Assembly: GCA_025201375.1 (NCBI GenBank)
Contig: JAIWZP010000025.1
Span: forward strand, 1-64,000
Reading direction: 5' to 3'
DNA length: 64,000 bases
DNA from: Gongronella butleri
Taxonomy: Eukaryota > Mucoromycota > Mucoromycetes > Mucorales > Cunninghamellaceae
The notes under the pieces are model-generated. The model was not told where the DNA came from and did no database searches. It saw only the letters and a list, made by a program, of their open reading frames with translations. Each line of letters begins with the position of its first letter. Within the stretch, counting starts at the first letter, position 1. Made by a program: the position numbers and the translations under genes. Below are positions 11,354 through 23,649 of this stretch, piece after piece.

Positions 11354-14300
11354 ATGCCTGTCGCCGCCGTACCACCCGTCTCAGAGTCCTTTCTGAGAGC
11401 CATTGAGCAATCGTGGGATCGCATCTTGGCCATTGCGCAGAACCACGTCCAGGCCTTTGATGATCAGCATCGTCAAACCCAACAGCAGCAGCAGCCACCG
11501 CCGCCGCCTCCCGATACCCGGTCCAATCGCACGTCCAGCGAATTCTATGATCGCGAACGGCTGATGATGCAAGCGCTCGACACGCTCTTCACCTATGCAC
11601 ACGACGGTGCGGCCAAAAAGAAAAAAAAATAAGCGAGTGAAACAGTGCACTGATGATTTTTTTCCTTTTTTTGCAATAGGCCCCGGTTACCTCGCATTCA
11701 TCCAGGCATTGACATCGATCCTCGATCCTGACAGTCCCGTGGCAATGGCCTTTTTGAGCCACATAATTGAGCGATCGGCTCTGCCGTCCAAACAGACAAT
11801 GGAGGCCATTTCGCCCGTGATATTTACGTGCATGAAGCAGCCGTCAAAGTTGATCCAAGATGATGCCCCCGTGTCTGCCGTGCAACGGATCATGCGAGCC
11901 ATTGGCCTGTGCAGCAAGCCGGTCGTCCGCCCCAACATCATCAAAATCAAACACAATGCCACCGTCATCTGGGCACTACTCGCGGAAAAATACGCTGGCG
12001 ACATGTGTTTGCATATGTGGAATGACCAAGTCGGCAAAACACTGCTGCGCACACTCGTTGACAACAATGAGGACCTCAATGTCCGTCTCTTTTCTCTGTT
12101 GGCATTGGAAAAATTCTCGTTGACAGGTAAAAAAAACACACACACACACACACCGTGAAATGACGCGATGGTCGCGATTGACGCGTTTTTTTTCTCGTTT
12201 TTTTTTCATTTGCTTGTCAACTCCTTGTAGGAGCGATCAAGAACATGCTGCTTGAATCCTCCGACATTCAGCGCACGCTGGAGCAAGTGATTGACGAGTG
12301 CGAGCGATCCAGTCAGCGATTGTACACGTCCACGTTTCGCCTTGGCAAGGGAGTCACCTCGTCTGCACCGAGCCTCCAGCTGTCGACGGATGATTTGTCG
12401 TGTGGGCCACAAGACGATCAAGAGCAACCAATTCAACCTCATCAGCATCAATTGCACGCGCGCTCGGACCAGCATCTCGCAATGCAAGGGTTTGCACGAC
12501 AAGAAGGCTGGACGTCGTTGAAGCACGCCACTCATCACATGGCGCGGTTCTTAAAGCGGCAGTCCATGCATGGTCCAACTTCTGGCACCGCCAATGGCAA
12601 GCAACCCGAGATGAACGCTCCGTTGGCCCATCCCAAGCAGCCCGCGCGCAAACAGCCATTGCAGCCGGCCGCGTTCCGGTCTACAAGCTCATTGCGCTCC
12701 CTTTTGTCCAGCCGCAGCAACAAGAAACAGGCCAACAATGAGTTGCCAATGAACGCATTTGACGTTGGCCTCATTCCTCCGCCGGGAAAGATCCGTGAAA
12801 CATGGGCAAAGTATCTGCAGCTTGCCTTTTGTGCTCGATGGGCTTTGGAAAACGTGTTTAGTAAGGCTTCCAGTTCAACTTTTTGCATCTCTGATCGCGT
12901 CTTTCTTTTTTTTTTTTTTTTTTTTTTGTGCATGTCTGAAAATAGACGAGGGCAAAAAGGTAACTCATACAAGCGTACGATTCAATTGGCGTGTCACTGA
13001 ACTCGGTTTTTTTTTTTGCTTGTCTTTTAGAAAATTGAGTCGTCGCGTTGGAGTTTGGGCAATTCACGCGCAATCATGAATCCTTTTGATGCCACGCCTC
13101 ATTGGAAATTCGGCTACAATGGCTTGGAGGTACGGCTACAGAAAAAAAAAAAAAAAAAAAAAAAAAAGAGACCATTTGAGCTCATCCCAATTGCTTTTTT
13201 CCACAGCTACGCAATGATCGGCCCCATTTCGAGTCCGTGCGCGCCACAGCAAGTGTCAAGACGGGGAAATGGTATTATGAAACCTTGCTTTTATCCTCCG
13301 GCATCATGCAGCTTGGCTGGGCCACGAGCCGCTGCCGTTTCACGCCCGAGGAAGGCTATGGTGTAGGCGACGACTGCGTAAAACTTGCTTTTTTTTTTTT
13401 TTTTTTTTACCTTGATATGCGTCTCATCATCATAATTTTTTCTTATTTTACGCGTTCAAGAATGGATTTGCGTTTGACACGTACCGCACTGCCGTCTGGG
13501 TAAGATCTAGATCTCATCTGGGAAAAAATGGACTCACCGCGCCCTTTTTTTTTTTCCCTTGTTTTTAGGCGGATGGCACGGCAGTCTATCCTCAAAGCAG
13601 GATCAAGATCCGGTGCAACTCTGGCGACGTGCTTGGTAGCTTCTTAGACTTGGACAATGGCCTGTGTAGCTACTTTATCAATGGCAAGGATCTTGGTTTG
13701 ACCATCGAATTCGAAAATCCGACCAAGCAGGCGGCCAAGGCCAATGCGGCCGCCGCTGCTGCTCTTGCTGCTGCTGCCACCACGCCAAGCAACGCGTCTC
13801 AGGCCACAGTCACACTGACACCGCCATTGGGTCCCAGCTTTTGTTCGGAAAGTGTGTCTTCCGGCGCATCAGTCACGAGCAGCCGCCACAGCGATAGCAG
13901 CAGCAGCATGAACACGTCCATTGCGACGTCATCGGCTATCCAGCAGTCGTCGCTTCGCTATCGCCGCCGGTCGCGCCCTGCGCGTCACGAAAGCAGCACT
14001 CACATTGGCGTATCAGACGCACCCGGCGCATCCTCATCGGCGACCAAGCAACCGTCGCCTGTCACGCTGTCCACGTCGCCCCACTCACCGGTTTTCAGCA
14101 CGAGCACCCTGCACGGCTACTCGTCGTCCGTGTCGTCGTCATCTAGCTCGTCTTTGGGCGCAATTGACGCGCAATTGCTGGTTCAGCAACAGCAAGCGAG
14201 CAATGCGCAAACTGATGGGTCGCCAGCAACTGTGTCGGACGAGCAAATCGCGGTCAGCAGCAAACCCACACACAAGCCAGCCAAGGGCTTAGGCTTGTAT

Positions 14301-14902
14301 CCGGCCGTCAGCCTGACCACGCACCAGCACATCATTTTGAATCTTGGCGATCGCCCGTGGCTGTACCCGCCGCCCGTCACGTGCCGCTACCGCGGAATTA
14401 GTGACGCGGGCCATCTCGACAAGGACTATCGCCGCCGCGTTCTCCGCTGGGTCAGCCAACGTGGCTATCGCATTCGCAAGCTCCATCTCGCAGAAAATCA
14501 CAGGCCCATCCGCCCACGCTCCAAGCACACCCACAGCAACAATGGCCTTGGCATCGGTGCCTACGATGACTCAAGTTCAAGCCCCATGTCTGGCGGCTCG
14601 TCGGCCAATTCCACAGACAGTCTCGTCGAGTACGATTGGGACGGACCGCTCTGTACAATCTGCTTCTCCGAGCCTAAAAACATCATCTTGCTGCCGTGTC
14701 ATCATGGTGGAATCGGCGAGCGCTGCGCAAAGGTCTTGGACATGTGGTAAGACGCTAAACAGACATAAAAATCCAGAAAAACAAAACGTGATGCTCATTT
14801 TTTTTGTATCATAGCCCTCTGTGTCGATCAGATATTGAGGATCGCATGATTATGGATCCTTCCCAGTTGACGCGCGAACCAAAACAGGCGCTCAGTCAAT
14901 AA
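11354..14902 (+). CDS. RSPRY1: RSPRY1-like RING finger and SPRY domain protein
   Basis: Nine exons (11354-11606, 11680-12126, 12231-12860, 12946-12959, 13031-13129, 13207-13377, 13461-13499, 13569-14746, 14815-14902) join in frame to 972 residues. Exon 4 is a 14-nt microexon. An alpha-helical, armadillo-like N-terminal half is followed by a SPRY domain (about 450-600; WKFGYNGLE, GKWYYETLLLSSG, LGWATSRCRF, YFINGKDLG). A C-terminal RING follows: CTICFSEP, LPCHHGGIGERCAKVLDMC, PLCRSD. The CPLC cysteine is made by the last splice. The domain order matches animal RSPRY1, an E3 ubiquitin ligase candidate. Here the protein is much longer because a Ser/Ala/Gln-rich segment (about 620-820) is inserted within or after the SPRY domain. 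Substrate is unknown. Confidence 0.85.
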
Positions 14903-15300
14903 ATGTATTATATTAGAATGTTGAAGTTGTTTGTCATTTGGAAATAAACAAGCATTTACACGATCAATCACGCGTTCCTTTCTCTTGACACTGTAAGATA
15001 CCAGCCCTGTCGGCCGACAGTGTTAAGGGGGTATGAGCGCTGACGCCAGCACAAGATTCAACATGCCATATTCATATCTTTGACGAGCCCCTTTGGATCA
15101 TCCAAGCTTTTAAAAGCGTTATTACGCGCCATCCAGCAACCACCTCTCTATTCGATCAACCTGGGATATTACCAGCCACACGGCGCCGAGGTGCGAATCT
15201 ACTTTGATGATTTTATCAAGTTGCTCAAGCGCATCAAAACCGAGTCTTATTCCAAAATGCAAAACAATTCGTCCATTTTCGTATTGCGCGCGTCCTTTTC
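14903..15300. other. Intergenic spacer
   Basis: A reading frame starting near 15080 (SINLGYYQPHGAEVRIYFDD) looks weakly protein-like but has no recognisable domain, no supporting introns, and runs into the neighbouring repeat. I do not call a gene. Confidence 0.35.
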
Positions 15301-15329
15301 ATTAGTTTGGCCATATGCAACCAGGTGCA

Positions 15330-16560
15330 CTGCTCGGTATGCGTTGCTAGCCACAACTTTGATGCTTTCAATAAAGCGGTACAATGGTCTGGATGATAGT
15401 TGTACTAGCGCAATAAATAAAACAACAAATTTAGCATGTTTCCATGAGCTTGCACATAAACAAATATTTCAAAACCAAGACCAATCCGTAGCACACAATG
15501 TCTTGCCCAAGTTTTCATCTTCAAGCAAAGCGCTATGGTGACCTGAAAAGAAATGAGAGAAGAAAGAGCGCAATTTGGAGTAATTTGCATATTACGCGCT
15601 TTATTCATAGCAATCTTTTTTCTCAAACTCACAGGATGCACTAAAACGCGACGTCTGCTACAATTTTATAGCTTGCACCTAAGTCCAAAACGAAAGGCAC
15701 GTGATAGAAATCTGATTTTTTCGAACCAAGGGGCTACGGCTCTCATTTTTTTTTTCTATATATTGTAAATGCTTGGAGTATTAATCAAAAATGTGCATGG
15801 CAATGCGCTCTACCTGATGCTGTTAGTTTCGAGAAAATTGGCTATGTACAAGCCCTCGAAAACGCGCATTTTGCGTTCAATATTTTTAAAGTTGGTACAA
15901 CACCCATCCAAGCCGTAGTACCATTTTGCTGCAAGCAGCAAAAATGTAGCTGACAACGTACACCACACAGTGCACCTAGATTCAGATAGATCTATTACTG
16001 CAAATGACGCTAAAAATGAAAAATACTGGAATTATTTTGCTTTACCTGGATTGACTTGGTTTTTGCTTCATTGAAGCGGGTTGGTGCAAGTAACAAAATT
16101 CAATCGCACGTCGATGCCGTGCTCTTGATAAAATTTGATGCAGATTTAATAACAAAAATGCCGACAACAAGCGGCTTTTAGTGAAAAGCACGCTAATCGA
16201 CGATTAATCGCCATTGGGACGCGCCATCGAGACGAAACCAAGTGGATTCGCGTGCCACGATGCTGATGGACATCGCCAAGGCAATATTTTACTGGTTTTT
16301 AAAAAGCCCCCGCTAAAATGGCATTCACAAAAGTCGATTTTTTATAAAGCGCATTTTGACCGCGTTAGCACAATACAATGTTCCCTGAAATTCACCCCAC
16401 AACTGATCTTCATCCTTGCGCACAAAACCAGCTCTCAAGCTCCGCTGTACACCAGGGACATGATGATTAGCGCCTGAAAATGATGTTTTACGCGCATTTG
16501 AAGTTTTTCAGAGCAATATGGGCGCCACAGCTGCTCGTTGGAAATAGCAAACTCGCAGCA
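15330..16560. mobile_element. Foldback repeat element, copy A (degenerate)
   Basis: Sequence at 15900-16560 aligns, in the same orientation, with 52600-53300. The block around 15342-15386 is the inverted counterpart of 15913-15960, as in the better-preserved copy at 51.1-53.3 kb. The outer left arm is missing or unrecognisable. No transposase frame is visible, so the copy is non-autonomous. Confidence 0.6.
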
Positions 16561-16776
16561 AACGATATGCTCCTTTCAGAGGGATGATTTTTGATATATC
16601 TATTTGACGGAAACGTCGCACAATATGCAAAAAATGCTGAACTCTAGCACAGCAGCCGATGAAAAAAGCAGAGTGGGAATTAAATCCCCGACCGCCACCC
16701 CTGGCCGCAGAAGCGCGAAATATGTCTCTTTTTGGCAGCCGCCTTTAGGCTCTTTTTTCTTTTTCCTTTAAACATT

Positions 16777-17764
16777 ATGAAGGTACGCACGGATCACAAT
16801 ATACGGGATACGAGACGCGAAGCGAGACGACAAAACAGCGATGAAAGAACGATGCTGTGATGGATGGAGATAGATGGATGGGTGCAGTGAGCCGATGGAT
16901 GGATGGATGGCTAGATGGATGGATGAACGTACAAGAAGCATTGCCATCTGACACGATTTTTTTCGCTTCGTTCTAGTTGAACATTGCTAATCCCGCCACG
17001 GGCTGCCAGAAATTGATCGAAATCGATGACGAGCGTCGTCTGTAAGTGCAAGATGACACTTCGAGAAGTTTGGTCATTGATTTTTTTTTATAATTACCTC
17101 TTTTTTTAGCCGCGGTTTCTACGACAAGCGCATGTCGCAGGAGGTTTCTGGCGACGCGCTCGGTGACGAGTTCAAGGGCTACGTTTTCCGTATCTCTGGT
17201 GGCAACGACAAGCAAGGTTTCCCCATGAAGCAGGGTGTCTTGTTGCCCCACCGTGTGCGTCTCTTGTTGTCCAAGGGCCACTCGTGCTACCGCCCCCGCC
17301 GCACTGGCGAGCGCAAGCGCAAGTCCGTCCGTGGCTGCATTGTGCAATCCGACTTGGCCGTCCTCTCGTTGGTCGTTGTCAAGAAGGGTGAGCAGGACAT
17401 TCCGGGCTTGACCGACACCGCCGTGCCCAAGCGTCTCGGCCCCAAGCGTGCCTCCAAGATCCGCAAGTTCTTCAACTTGTCCCACGACGACGACGTGCGC
17501 CAGTACGTCATCCGCCGCGAGATCCAGCCCAAGAACCCCGAGAAGAAGCCCTACACCAAGGCTCCCAAGATCCAGCGCCTCGTCACCCCCGCTACCCTCC
17601 AGCGCAAGCGTCACCGCGTCGCCATCAAGCGCCGCCGCGCCGAGGCCTCCAAGGAAGCCGAGGCCGAGTACAAGCAATTGCTTGCCAAGCGCGTCAAGGA
17701 GTCCAAGGAGAAGAAGGCCGAGCGTCGCCGTACCTCGTCCATGCAAAAGTCGGCTTCTGCCTAA
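16777..17764 (+). CDS. RPS6: 40S ribosomal protein eS6
   Basis: Three exons (16777-16782, 16977-17041, 17110-17764) give 241 residues. The first exon holds only ATG AAG. The protein reads [18 protein letters not shown], then [20 protein letters not shown], and ends with the basic Arg/Ser-rich tail [14 protein letters not shown], the target of S6-kinase phosphorylation in other eukaryotes. The length fits the family. Codon use is strongly GC-biased (many CGC, AAG and GCC), as expected for a highly expressed gene and unlike its neighbours. Intron 1 carries a GATG-type minisatellite. eS6 is part of the small ribosomal subunit. Confidence 0.97.
16858..16926. repeat. GATG/GATGGA microsatellite inside the eS6 first intron
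   Basis: Tandem GATGGATGGATG-type copies with interruptions lie within intron 1 of the eS6 gene, between the 6-nt first exon and exon 2. Confidence 0.85.
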
Positions 17765-18463
17765 ACAACCTCACCAATCCCTTTCTACTGTACCATATTG
17801 TGCCCCCCTTTTTTATAATTACACGACGCGTGCGCCGCATCTCGATCGGTGCGTGCTGTGGATAGATGCCCCCTTTTTTAAAAAAAAATTATAAAATTCT
17901 GATTTCTTTGCATTCAATTGATGACATCATGTGTAAAAAAAACAGTGCTGGTTGCGCGTAAAAAAAGAAAAAAGCAAAAAAAAAAGTGGATTGTGGTGTG
18001 ACAAATGGCCAAAAAAAAAAAAAAAGTGCTACACGGCGTAAATGGGAAAAATAATAAAGTGACGCGTTTTTGCAAACGTTCATGGACACCGGTTGCGTGA
18101 CCGAGAACGTGGACGCGTTTGTGGCGCATCATCCATCAGGTGGATGGGATCACGCGACGTCCAGTGAACAAAAAAAGACGGGCTATTTTGTCGTTTTTGG
18201 TCTTGTTCCTGGGGAATTTTTTTTCCTTTTTGTGAATCATTGAATGTCTCTGGCGACTTTTTCTGTGTAATTGAGCTCTCATCGCTGCTCGCAGCGTTGA
18301 CTTGTGATCATGAGAACCGGCGTGGGATAGCTGCAGACGATTTCACCCTGTGTAACGCCAATTTGCATTGCGGGCTGAAGCCGACTCTACTTTTCCGTTT
18401 TTTTTTCACACCTTGCTCTCCCTTTTTGTTCTTTTTTTTTTTTTTTACCCTCCCGGCCCCAGT
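17765..18463. other. Intergenic region between eS6 and the Whi2-like gene
   Basis: No gene is seen. It contains several A-runs near 17930-18025 and a T/C-rich tract (about 18390-18446) ending 18 bases before the next start codon. Confidence 0.4.
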
Positions 18464-19563
18464 ATGACCCAAGGCGACGACACTATTATCACGCAAATAG
18501 AAGAAGCAACGTCCCCGCGTATAATAGACCAAGACGAGACTTTGGACGAAACACAGCTGCCACGGCTGCTCAAACTGAATCTCCGTGGCGAGACGATAGA
18601 TATTGAGAGGGATACACTGGTGAGGCTCCGCTCGCAAAAGAAAAAAAAGGGGGGGAAGGCATTTGACCTCTTTTTTTCTTTTTATCAGGTCCTTTTGCCG
18701 GAAAGCATCATTTTGCACCTTTTTCCCAACGGATTGGAGTTGCCTGCGGCGAGCGGCGACGATCCACTGGCGCGCGACGCGCCAAAAAGCCCGGCGGACG
18801 CGCAAAATCAAAACGGCGCGCGGACAAAAAATGACGACGAGGCCCTGTCGGTCGATTTTGATCCAAAATGCTTCCAATACATCAAGAGCATCTTTGAGGC
18901 GTCGCAAAAAGCGAGCAAGGAAACGGCGACGGCGGCATTGCTCGATTCTCCACCGGCAACGCCGATCCCAGGCGCACCCATGACTTTGGCGGCCACCACG
19001 GCGACAACGACGACGCTCGAGAATCGGCAAGTGATCATTGCGCTGCGCGAGGAGCTCGAATATTATGTGCTTCCACCGCGCCATCTGGTGGAAAAGTCGC
19101 GTATGCACCGCATGAAGCATATGGCCGCGCAGCATCTCTTGGGCGACAACAAAGTGTTTGAGCCGCTACTGAAAAATATCAAAAAAGAAAACAACATGGC
19201 CGAGCTGCATCTCGTGGAGATGCTTTGTGAAGCTGGCTTTGACCAGGACGATCTGTGGGGCTATCGCGGGCAGGAACCGCGACGCTCGTGCATCATCAGC
19301 GTCTCGCTCTTGCATTTTGCCACAGCCGCCACATCCGACCCCGACCAGCGCTCCGCATTGGTTGCCCAGAGACTCATGCCCTTTTGGAAGAAGCCAGCCG
19401 TAATTGCCTCGCACACTTTTTCTCATTTTTTCTCATTTATTTCACTTGTCGCCTTTTTTCGTAGAGGAAATGCTGGTGGGACATGGAATCGGTGACATTG
19501 GACGATGCCGATATTAGATTGTGGAAGCGGCGGACATGGACACTGGAATTCATCCTTGTGTAG
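18464..19563 (+). CDS. Whi2-like BTB/POZ-fold stress-response protein
   Basis: Three exons (18464-18619, 18689-19399, 19465-19563) give 321 residues. Fungal Whi2-family hallmarks are LKLNLRGETIDIERDTLV, then LLPESIILHLFPNGLELP (a KCTD-like BTB core at about 35-75), a second block EELEYYVLPPRHL, and the C-terminal RKCWWD. The last motif is completed by splicing. In yeast, Whi2 acts with the phosphatases Psr1/Psr2 in the general stress response and in amino-acid-dependent TORC1 restraint. An Ala/Thr-rich insertion sits near residues 170-190. Assignment to the family is firm; the exact role in this organism is inferred. Confidence 0.85.
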
Positions 19564-19674
19564 ACCTTTTTTTTGCCCCTGTTTATTTATTATGTATATG
19601 TATTTTACTTGAGATCAAATCAGATGAAACAAAGATAAAAATTTAAAATGATACAATTCCGCACTTTTTTATTG

Positions 19675-20871
19675 TCATGGTGCGGCGTGGGTGGCCATTG
19701 CCGAGCGGATGATGCCTGTCACGACGCTGCTTGTGGCGACAATGGCGGAGATTAGAGTAATCAAGGCTTCGGTCGGGAAACTCGGCTCGTACCATAAGAT
19801 CCGGCTCCCTGTCGGCTCAATCACGCAATAAAAAGCATACATTGGAAACACCACAGCGTACATGTATTGGAAAATGAGCCATCTAGCCAAAAAAAAAAAA
19901 AAAAAAAAATTGAGCGTTGCGCGTAAAAAAAAAGGGGGGCGCGTTTACAGAATCATTGCATTGTCCATGGTGACAAGGATGTTGCCCAATGAGTGTAGGG
20001 TTGCTCCTACGGCAAGGATGGCGAGGTGACGGTGTACGGGAGTCACCGCGTGGCCTTTTTCTTCCGAGAAAGGGAGCAATGCGGCAGCCTGCCGATTGTG
20101 AACGACGAGGCGCCACAGGTGCAAGGACAATGCAATGTCCAAGACGAGACCTTGCCATTTGAAAAAGAGAGCATCCAGTGGCCATGGCAACAGGATCACC
20201 ACGGCCATGATCACCATCACATACAGAAAAAGGACAATTTGGCCAGATTGGTCACTTGGAGACGCGATGGAAAAAAAAAAAAAGTGTGTGAATGAGGTGG
20301 TCGCACAAGATTATGCAAAAATGCAACCTCGATGCCCGCTATTTTTGTTTGTCGTTCTTACTACTTTGGAGCGGCGCGGCACGTCATCGTGACCAACATG
20401 GCCGCCTCCATGAGATTGTGCAACACTCCAAAGGCAGACCAGATTTTACCGACATTCATAAAGGTAAAAGTCAGTGTGGCGACCACCGACGTGATCAAAT
20501 AGCCCAAGATGGCGAGATTAAAGCGGCCAATGGTGCTAAGAAGCGGTTGTGTCGCCTGGGCCGACGCGCGATGGATTTGTTGAAGCCGCAAGACGGCGTA
20601 CAGCGTGGCGCTGACCATCATGATTGCTGAAAACACCGTCACCGTGTCGAATGCATCCGAATCATACCCTAAATTGATGACAAATGATCAATTCAAGCGA
20701 AATGACAACGACACGATGCCTTTTTTCTCTTTTTCGCGGCTCACCTTCCATGGGCACCATCCATGTGGCAATGTTGAATGCTGTATTGTGTAATCGAGGC
20801 GGCACCATGTTGATTTCAAATGTCCAATTGGCGCTGACAATGGGTAAAACAAGCAAAGCAAGCAAAATCAT
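19675..20871 (-). CDS. Unrecognised multi-pass membrane protein with signal peptide
   Basis: Four exons (20871-20745, 20668-20365, 20254-19949, 19882-19675) join in frame to 314 residues. The N-terminus is a typical signal sequence (MILLALLVLPIVSANWTFEI). It is followed by about seven hydrophobic segments, for example TVFSAIMMVSATLYAVL, LAILGYLITSVVATLTFTFM, VLFLYVMVIMAVVILL and LITLISAIVATSSVV. The layout is compatible with a seven-helix receptor-like or transporter-like protein, but I see no diagnostic motif and give no function. It ends about 110 bases from the convergent Whi2-like gene. Confidence 0.72.
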
Positions 20872-21348
20872 GGTTTAAAAAAGTGAAAAAAAAGGGGAAA
20901 GAGCCATGGAAAAAAATCACTCAAGGGGGGATGTGATAAGGCTGGTCTTCCCGCGGTTGCATGATGCCATGCAGTGGCTGACCATGGCAAAAAGTGCCGT
21001 CAGTTGGCGGTCAATTGTGATCAGGGCCGCTCGGCAACACTTTTCCAGCTTTCCAGGGCGCCCAATTCATTGGATCAACCCTCTTTTTGCATGGAGAAAA
21101 AAAATACTTGACCGGTCGGTGGCTTTGATGACAAGCAGAGAAAACGAAAAAACCGAAAACAGGCACAATTTGATTTGAACACTCTCAATGCCATTACAGT
21201 ATCCCACACGAGATCAAAAGGAGGGCAAGAGCGAGAATAACAAATAAAGCATGAAGAGGATGCATTTATTTCAAAAAAATAGATGGGGAGATGCTATTTT
21301 TTAGATGAATGGAAAGGGCGGGAGGCACAATCTGCTCTGCCTTGACGC
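20872..21348. other. Spacer between the eL30 and membrane-protein genes
   Basis: No gene is seen. This is the 5' region of the minus-strand membrane-protein gene and the 3' region of the eL30 gene. Confidence 0.35.
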
Positions 21349-21876
21349 TTATTGAGAGGTCAAGATGTCCGAGTCACCAGCGTCGGTGATGGAGAGGACG
21401 GAGGTGCGGAAGAGCTTACCGCAGGCAGTGCCGAGATCGATGTTGTCTAGAAAAAAAAAAAAAGCAAATTGTGAGCCATTTGTGGCTTTTTTTGCAAAAA
21501 AAAATGTGTGGACTTACTGCCGTTGTAGTGGTGGACACCGGTCTTGGACAACATGGCGTAGTACTCGATCTCAGACTTGCGAAGAGGGGGGCAGTTGCCG
21601 GCGATGATCACCAACTTGGCTGGAAAAAAGAGCAATCATGTGAGTACCACGAGGAGCGAGGGGACGATCTCTGCCCATTCAAGAGATTTTTTTTTCTTTC
21701 TGGGCTCCTGTCCCCTCTATAAAAGAGAGAAGAGTGTGTCGCTTACCCTTGCCCTGGCGGAGGGTCTTCAAGGTGGTCTTGTAACCAAGGGTGTACTTGC
21801 CAGACTTGGTGACGAGCTGGAGACGCGAGTTGATGGACTCGGAGTTCTTCTTGGACTTCTTAGCGATGGGAGCCAT
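21349..21876 (-). CDS. RPL30: 60S ribosomal protein eL30
   Basis: Three exons (21876-21747, 21619-21518, 21446-21349) give 109 residues, the usual size. Recognisable blocks are [59 protein letters not shown] and [20 protein letters not shown]. eL30 is a component of the large subunit and in yeast can bind its own transcript to block splicing. Whether intron-mediated feedback exists here cannot be seen by eye. Confidence 0.96.
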
Positions 21877-22164
21877 TTCTTGAAACGAATAAAGAGGGAG
21901 AGAAAGAGGAAGAAAAAGAAAAAAAATGCAAAAGGGGGGAAATGTCTTTTAAAAAATTTTCTGGCGCGAAGCCACCAAAATTGGCCCGGCCCATTCGTTT
22001 TTGAACCTCCGTCGCGCAACCCGAGTGGTTGGGCTCCGCCAGCACAACCTGCCAAAAATGGGATTGGTCACGCCCGTCCCGTGGCAACCACGCAAAAATG
22101 GTGTTTGAAAAAAAAAAAAAGTCGTGTTTTATTGGATTTTCATTGCTTTCAAAGGAGCCAATTC

Positions 22165-23018
22165 CTATTCCCATGATGACTCGACGATCTCGCGCACGCG
22201 TCGGACGTATTCTTTGCGGTTCTCGCGATACAGATTGGCGGCTTCGGCATTGGCAGGCGAATTGGGGTTGGGATCATGCAACAAGGACTGGATGCTGGTC
22301 AAAATGGCAGCAACGTCGTACGTGGGGCTCCATCGGTTCTGCAAGATGTCCAAGCACAGCTCGCCATTAGCGTACACATTGGGATGGAACATCTTTGACA
22401 CAAATTTGACAACAGGCGGTTTGTTGGGCTAAAAAATGATAAAAAACAACAAAAAAACAAAAAACGTGAGGTGCCCCGTCGCACGCAATTGCCATCGTCA
22501 TCACTTTTTTTTTTTGCCCCTCCTTCGCCGCTCGCTCTCCCCTCCCCATCGCTCACCGTTTGGCGCCTTGTGCCTCAATTCCTCCCCTTTTTTCGCCTCC
22601 TGCCTAGTCTCCCTGCCCAATTCACCCCCCACTTACGTAAGTCTCGTCGAATTGCATCACTAGCTTGAATGTGCCATCTTCAAAGGGTGTGTCGGCTACA
22701 AAAGAGGCGGTGAGTACGCTGAAAAATCAACAGAAATGACGAAAAATGCTTACCTGGGCCGAAAATGACGGCGTTCCACACCATGATATTGTCAGAACAG
22801 GGTGCACCTAAGACAAGAGCAAGGATAAGTCGTCTGTGGACTACATCTGCTCACGTTTTGCTTACCAGAGACACCACCTTTCACGAGTAAAATATAAAAA
22901 AAGAGAGAAATGAGGCGTTGCTCTGCAGTGAAACAGTGTCGTGCCGCAGCTTACCGGGAGGGTCGCTTTGCAGCCTCTTAAAGTCACGCATCAGTCGTCG
23001 TCTCGTGGGAGTAGACAT
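22165..23018 (-). CDS. RAD6: Ubiquitin-conjugating enzyme E2, RAD6/UBC2 type
   Basis: Five exons (23018-22955, 22877-22866, 22807-22754, 22695-22637, 22428-22165) give 150 residues, matching the family size. Exon 2 is a 12-nt microexon encoding GVS. The N-terminus [20 protein letters not shown] and the segments [20 protein letters not shown] and [20 protein letters not shown] are diagnostic of Rad6. The active-site Cys is in [13 protein letters not shown], and HPNVYANG precedes it. The yeast acidic tail is absent, as in animal and most fungal homologues. Rad6 pairs with E3s such as Bre1, Rad18 and Ubr1 for H2B ubiquitination, PCNA ubiquitination and N-degron turnover. Confidence 0.96.
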
Positions 23019-23356
23019 GGTTATATGGCGTAGATATAGGGAAAAAAGAAAAAAAAATGGGATAAAGCAGAAAGAAAAGAGGCCCAAGGATCAGCTAGGG
23101 GAGGCCTCTTTTCAAAGGACGCCTGCGCCCCGAATCGGGCCAATCATCCGACATGCATCCCAATTGACGCCATTGAAGCATTTTGAAGCAATTTAGCCAA
23201 GATGCAAAGCAATTCATTACAAAGCAGAGCCATCGGCAACAAGAGTGATACTTTTTATTATGTTTTACGAAAGAAAAGCAGAGCGAGGCGTGTCTATGGT
23301 ACAAATTTGATGGAGGTGGGGTTGGGGGAAACGGCGGCATGGGTGGTATACATCAT

Positions 23357-23649
23357 CTATTGCGTCTTGTTGCCTCGGAAGCGCATGCGGGGATCGAGCT
23401 ACAAAAGGGATGCAATGAAAGAGACAATGAGTCCATTGATGTGAGTTGAGGAGGGATGACAGCTATTCTTACCATGCCGCGGCGGCAGTCTGCGTAACTT
23501 TTGCGAATACTCTTGCACTCGTCAGGGACGTCGTCTTCGTGCTCCTTTTTGAAACACTCGGACACCGAATTGCGCTGCACCAGCACGCATTTCGACTTGA
23601 GCATGCACTCAATAAGCTCCTGGCGGATCTCCTGGCACGACGACGGCAT
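23357..23649 (-). CDS. PET191: Cytochrome c oxidase assembly protein Pet191/COA5
   Basis: Two exons (23649-23473 and 23398-23357) give 72 residues. It begins MPSSCQEIRQELIECMLKSK and shows the family's cysteine pattern: Cys5, Cys15, Cys21 and Cys32, then ECKSIRKSYADCRRGM with twin Cys spaced by nine residues. The tail LDPRMRFRGNK, typical of Pet191, comes from the second exon. This CX9C-type protein lives in the mitochondrial intermembrane space and is needed for complex IV assembly. Confidence 0.93.

Noticed and set aside
15080..15541. 153-codon frame with protein-like start
   Set aside because: No recognisable motif, no start context, and its second half lies in the foldback repeat.
16973..17746. 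257-codon minus-strand Leu/Gly-rich frame
   Set aside because: Antisense shadow of the eS6 coding sequence.
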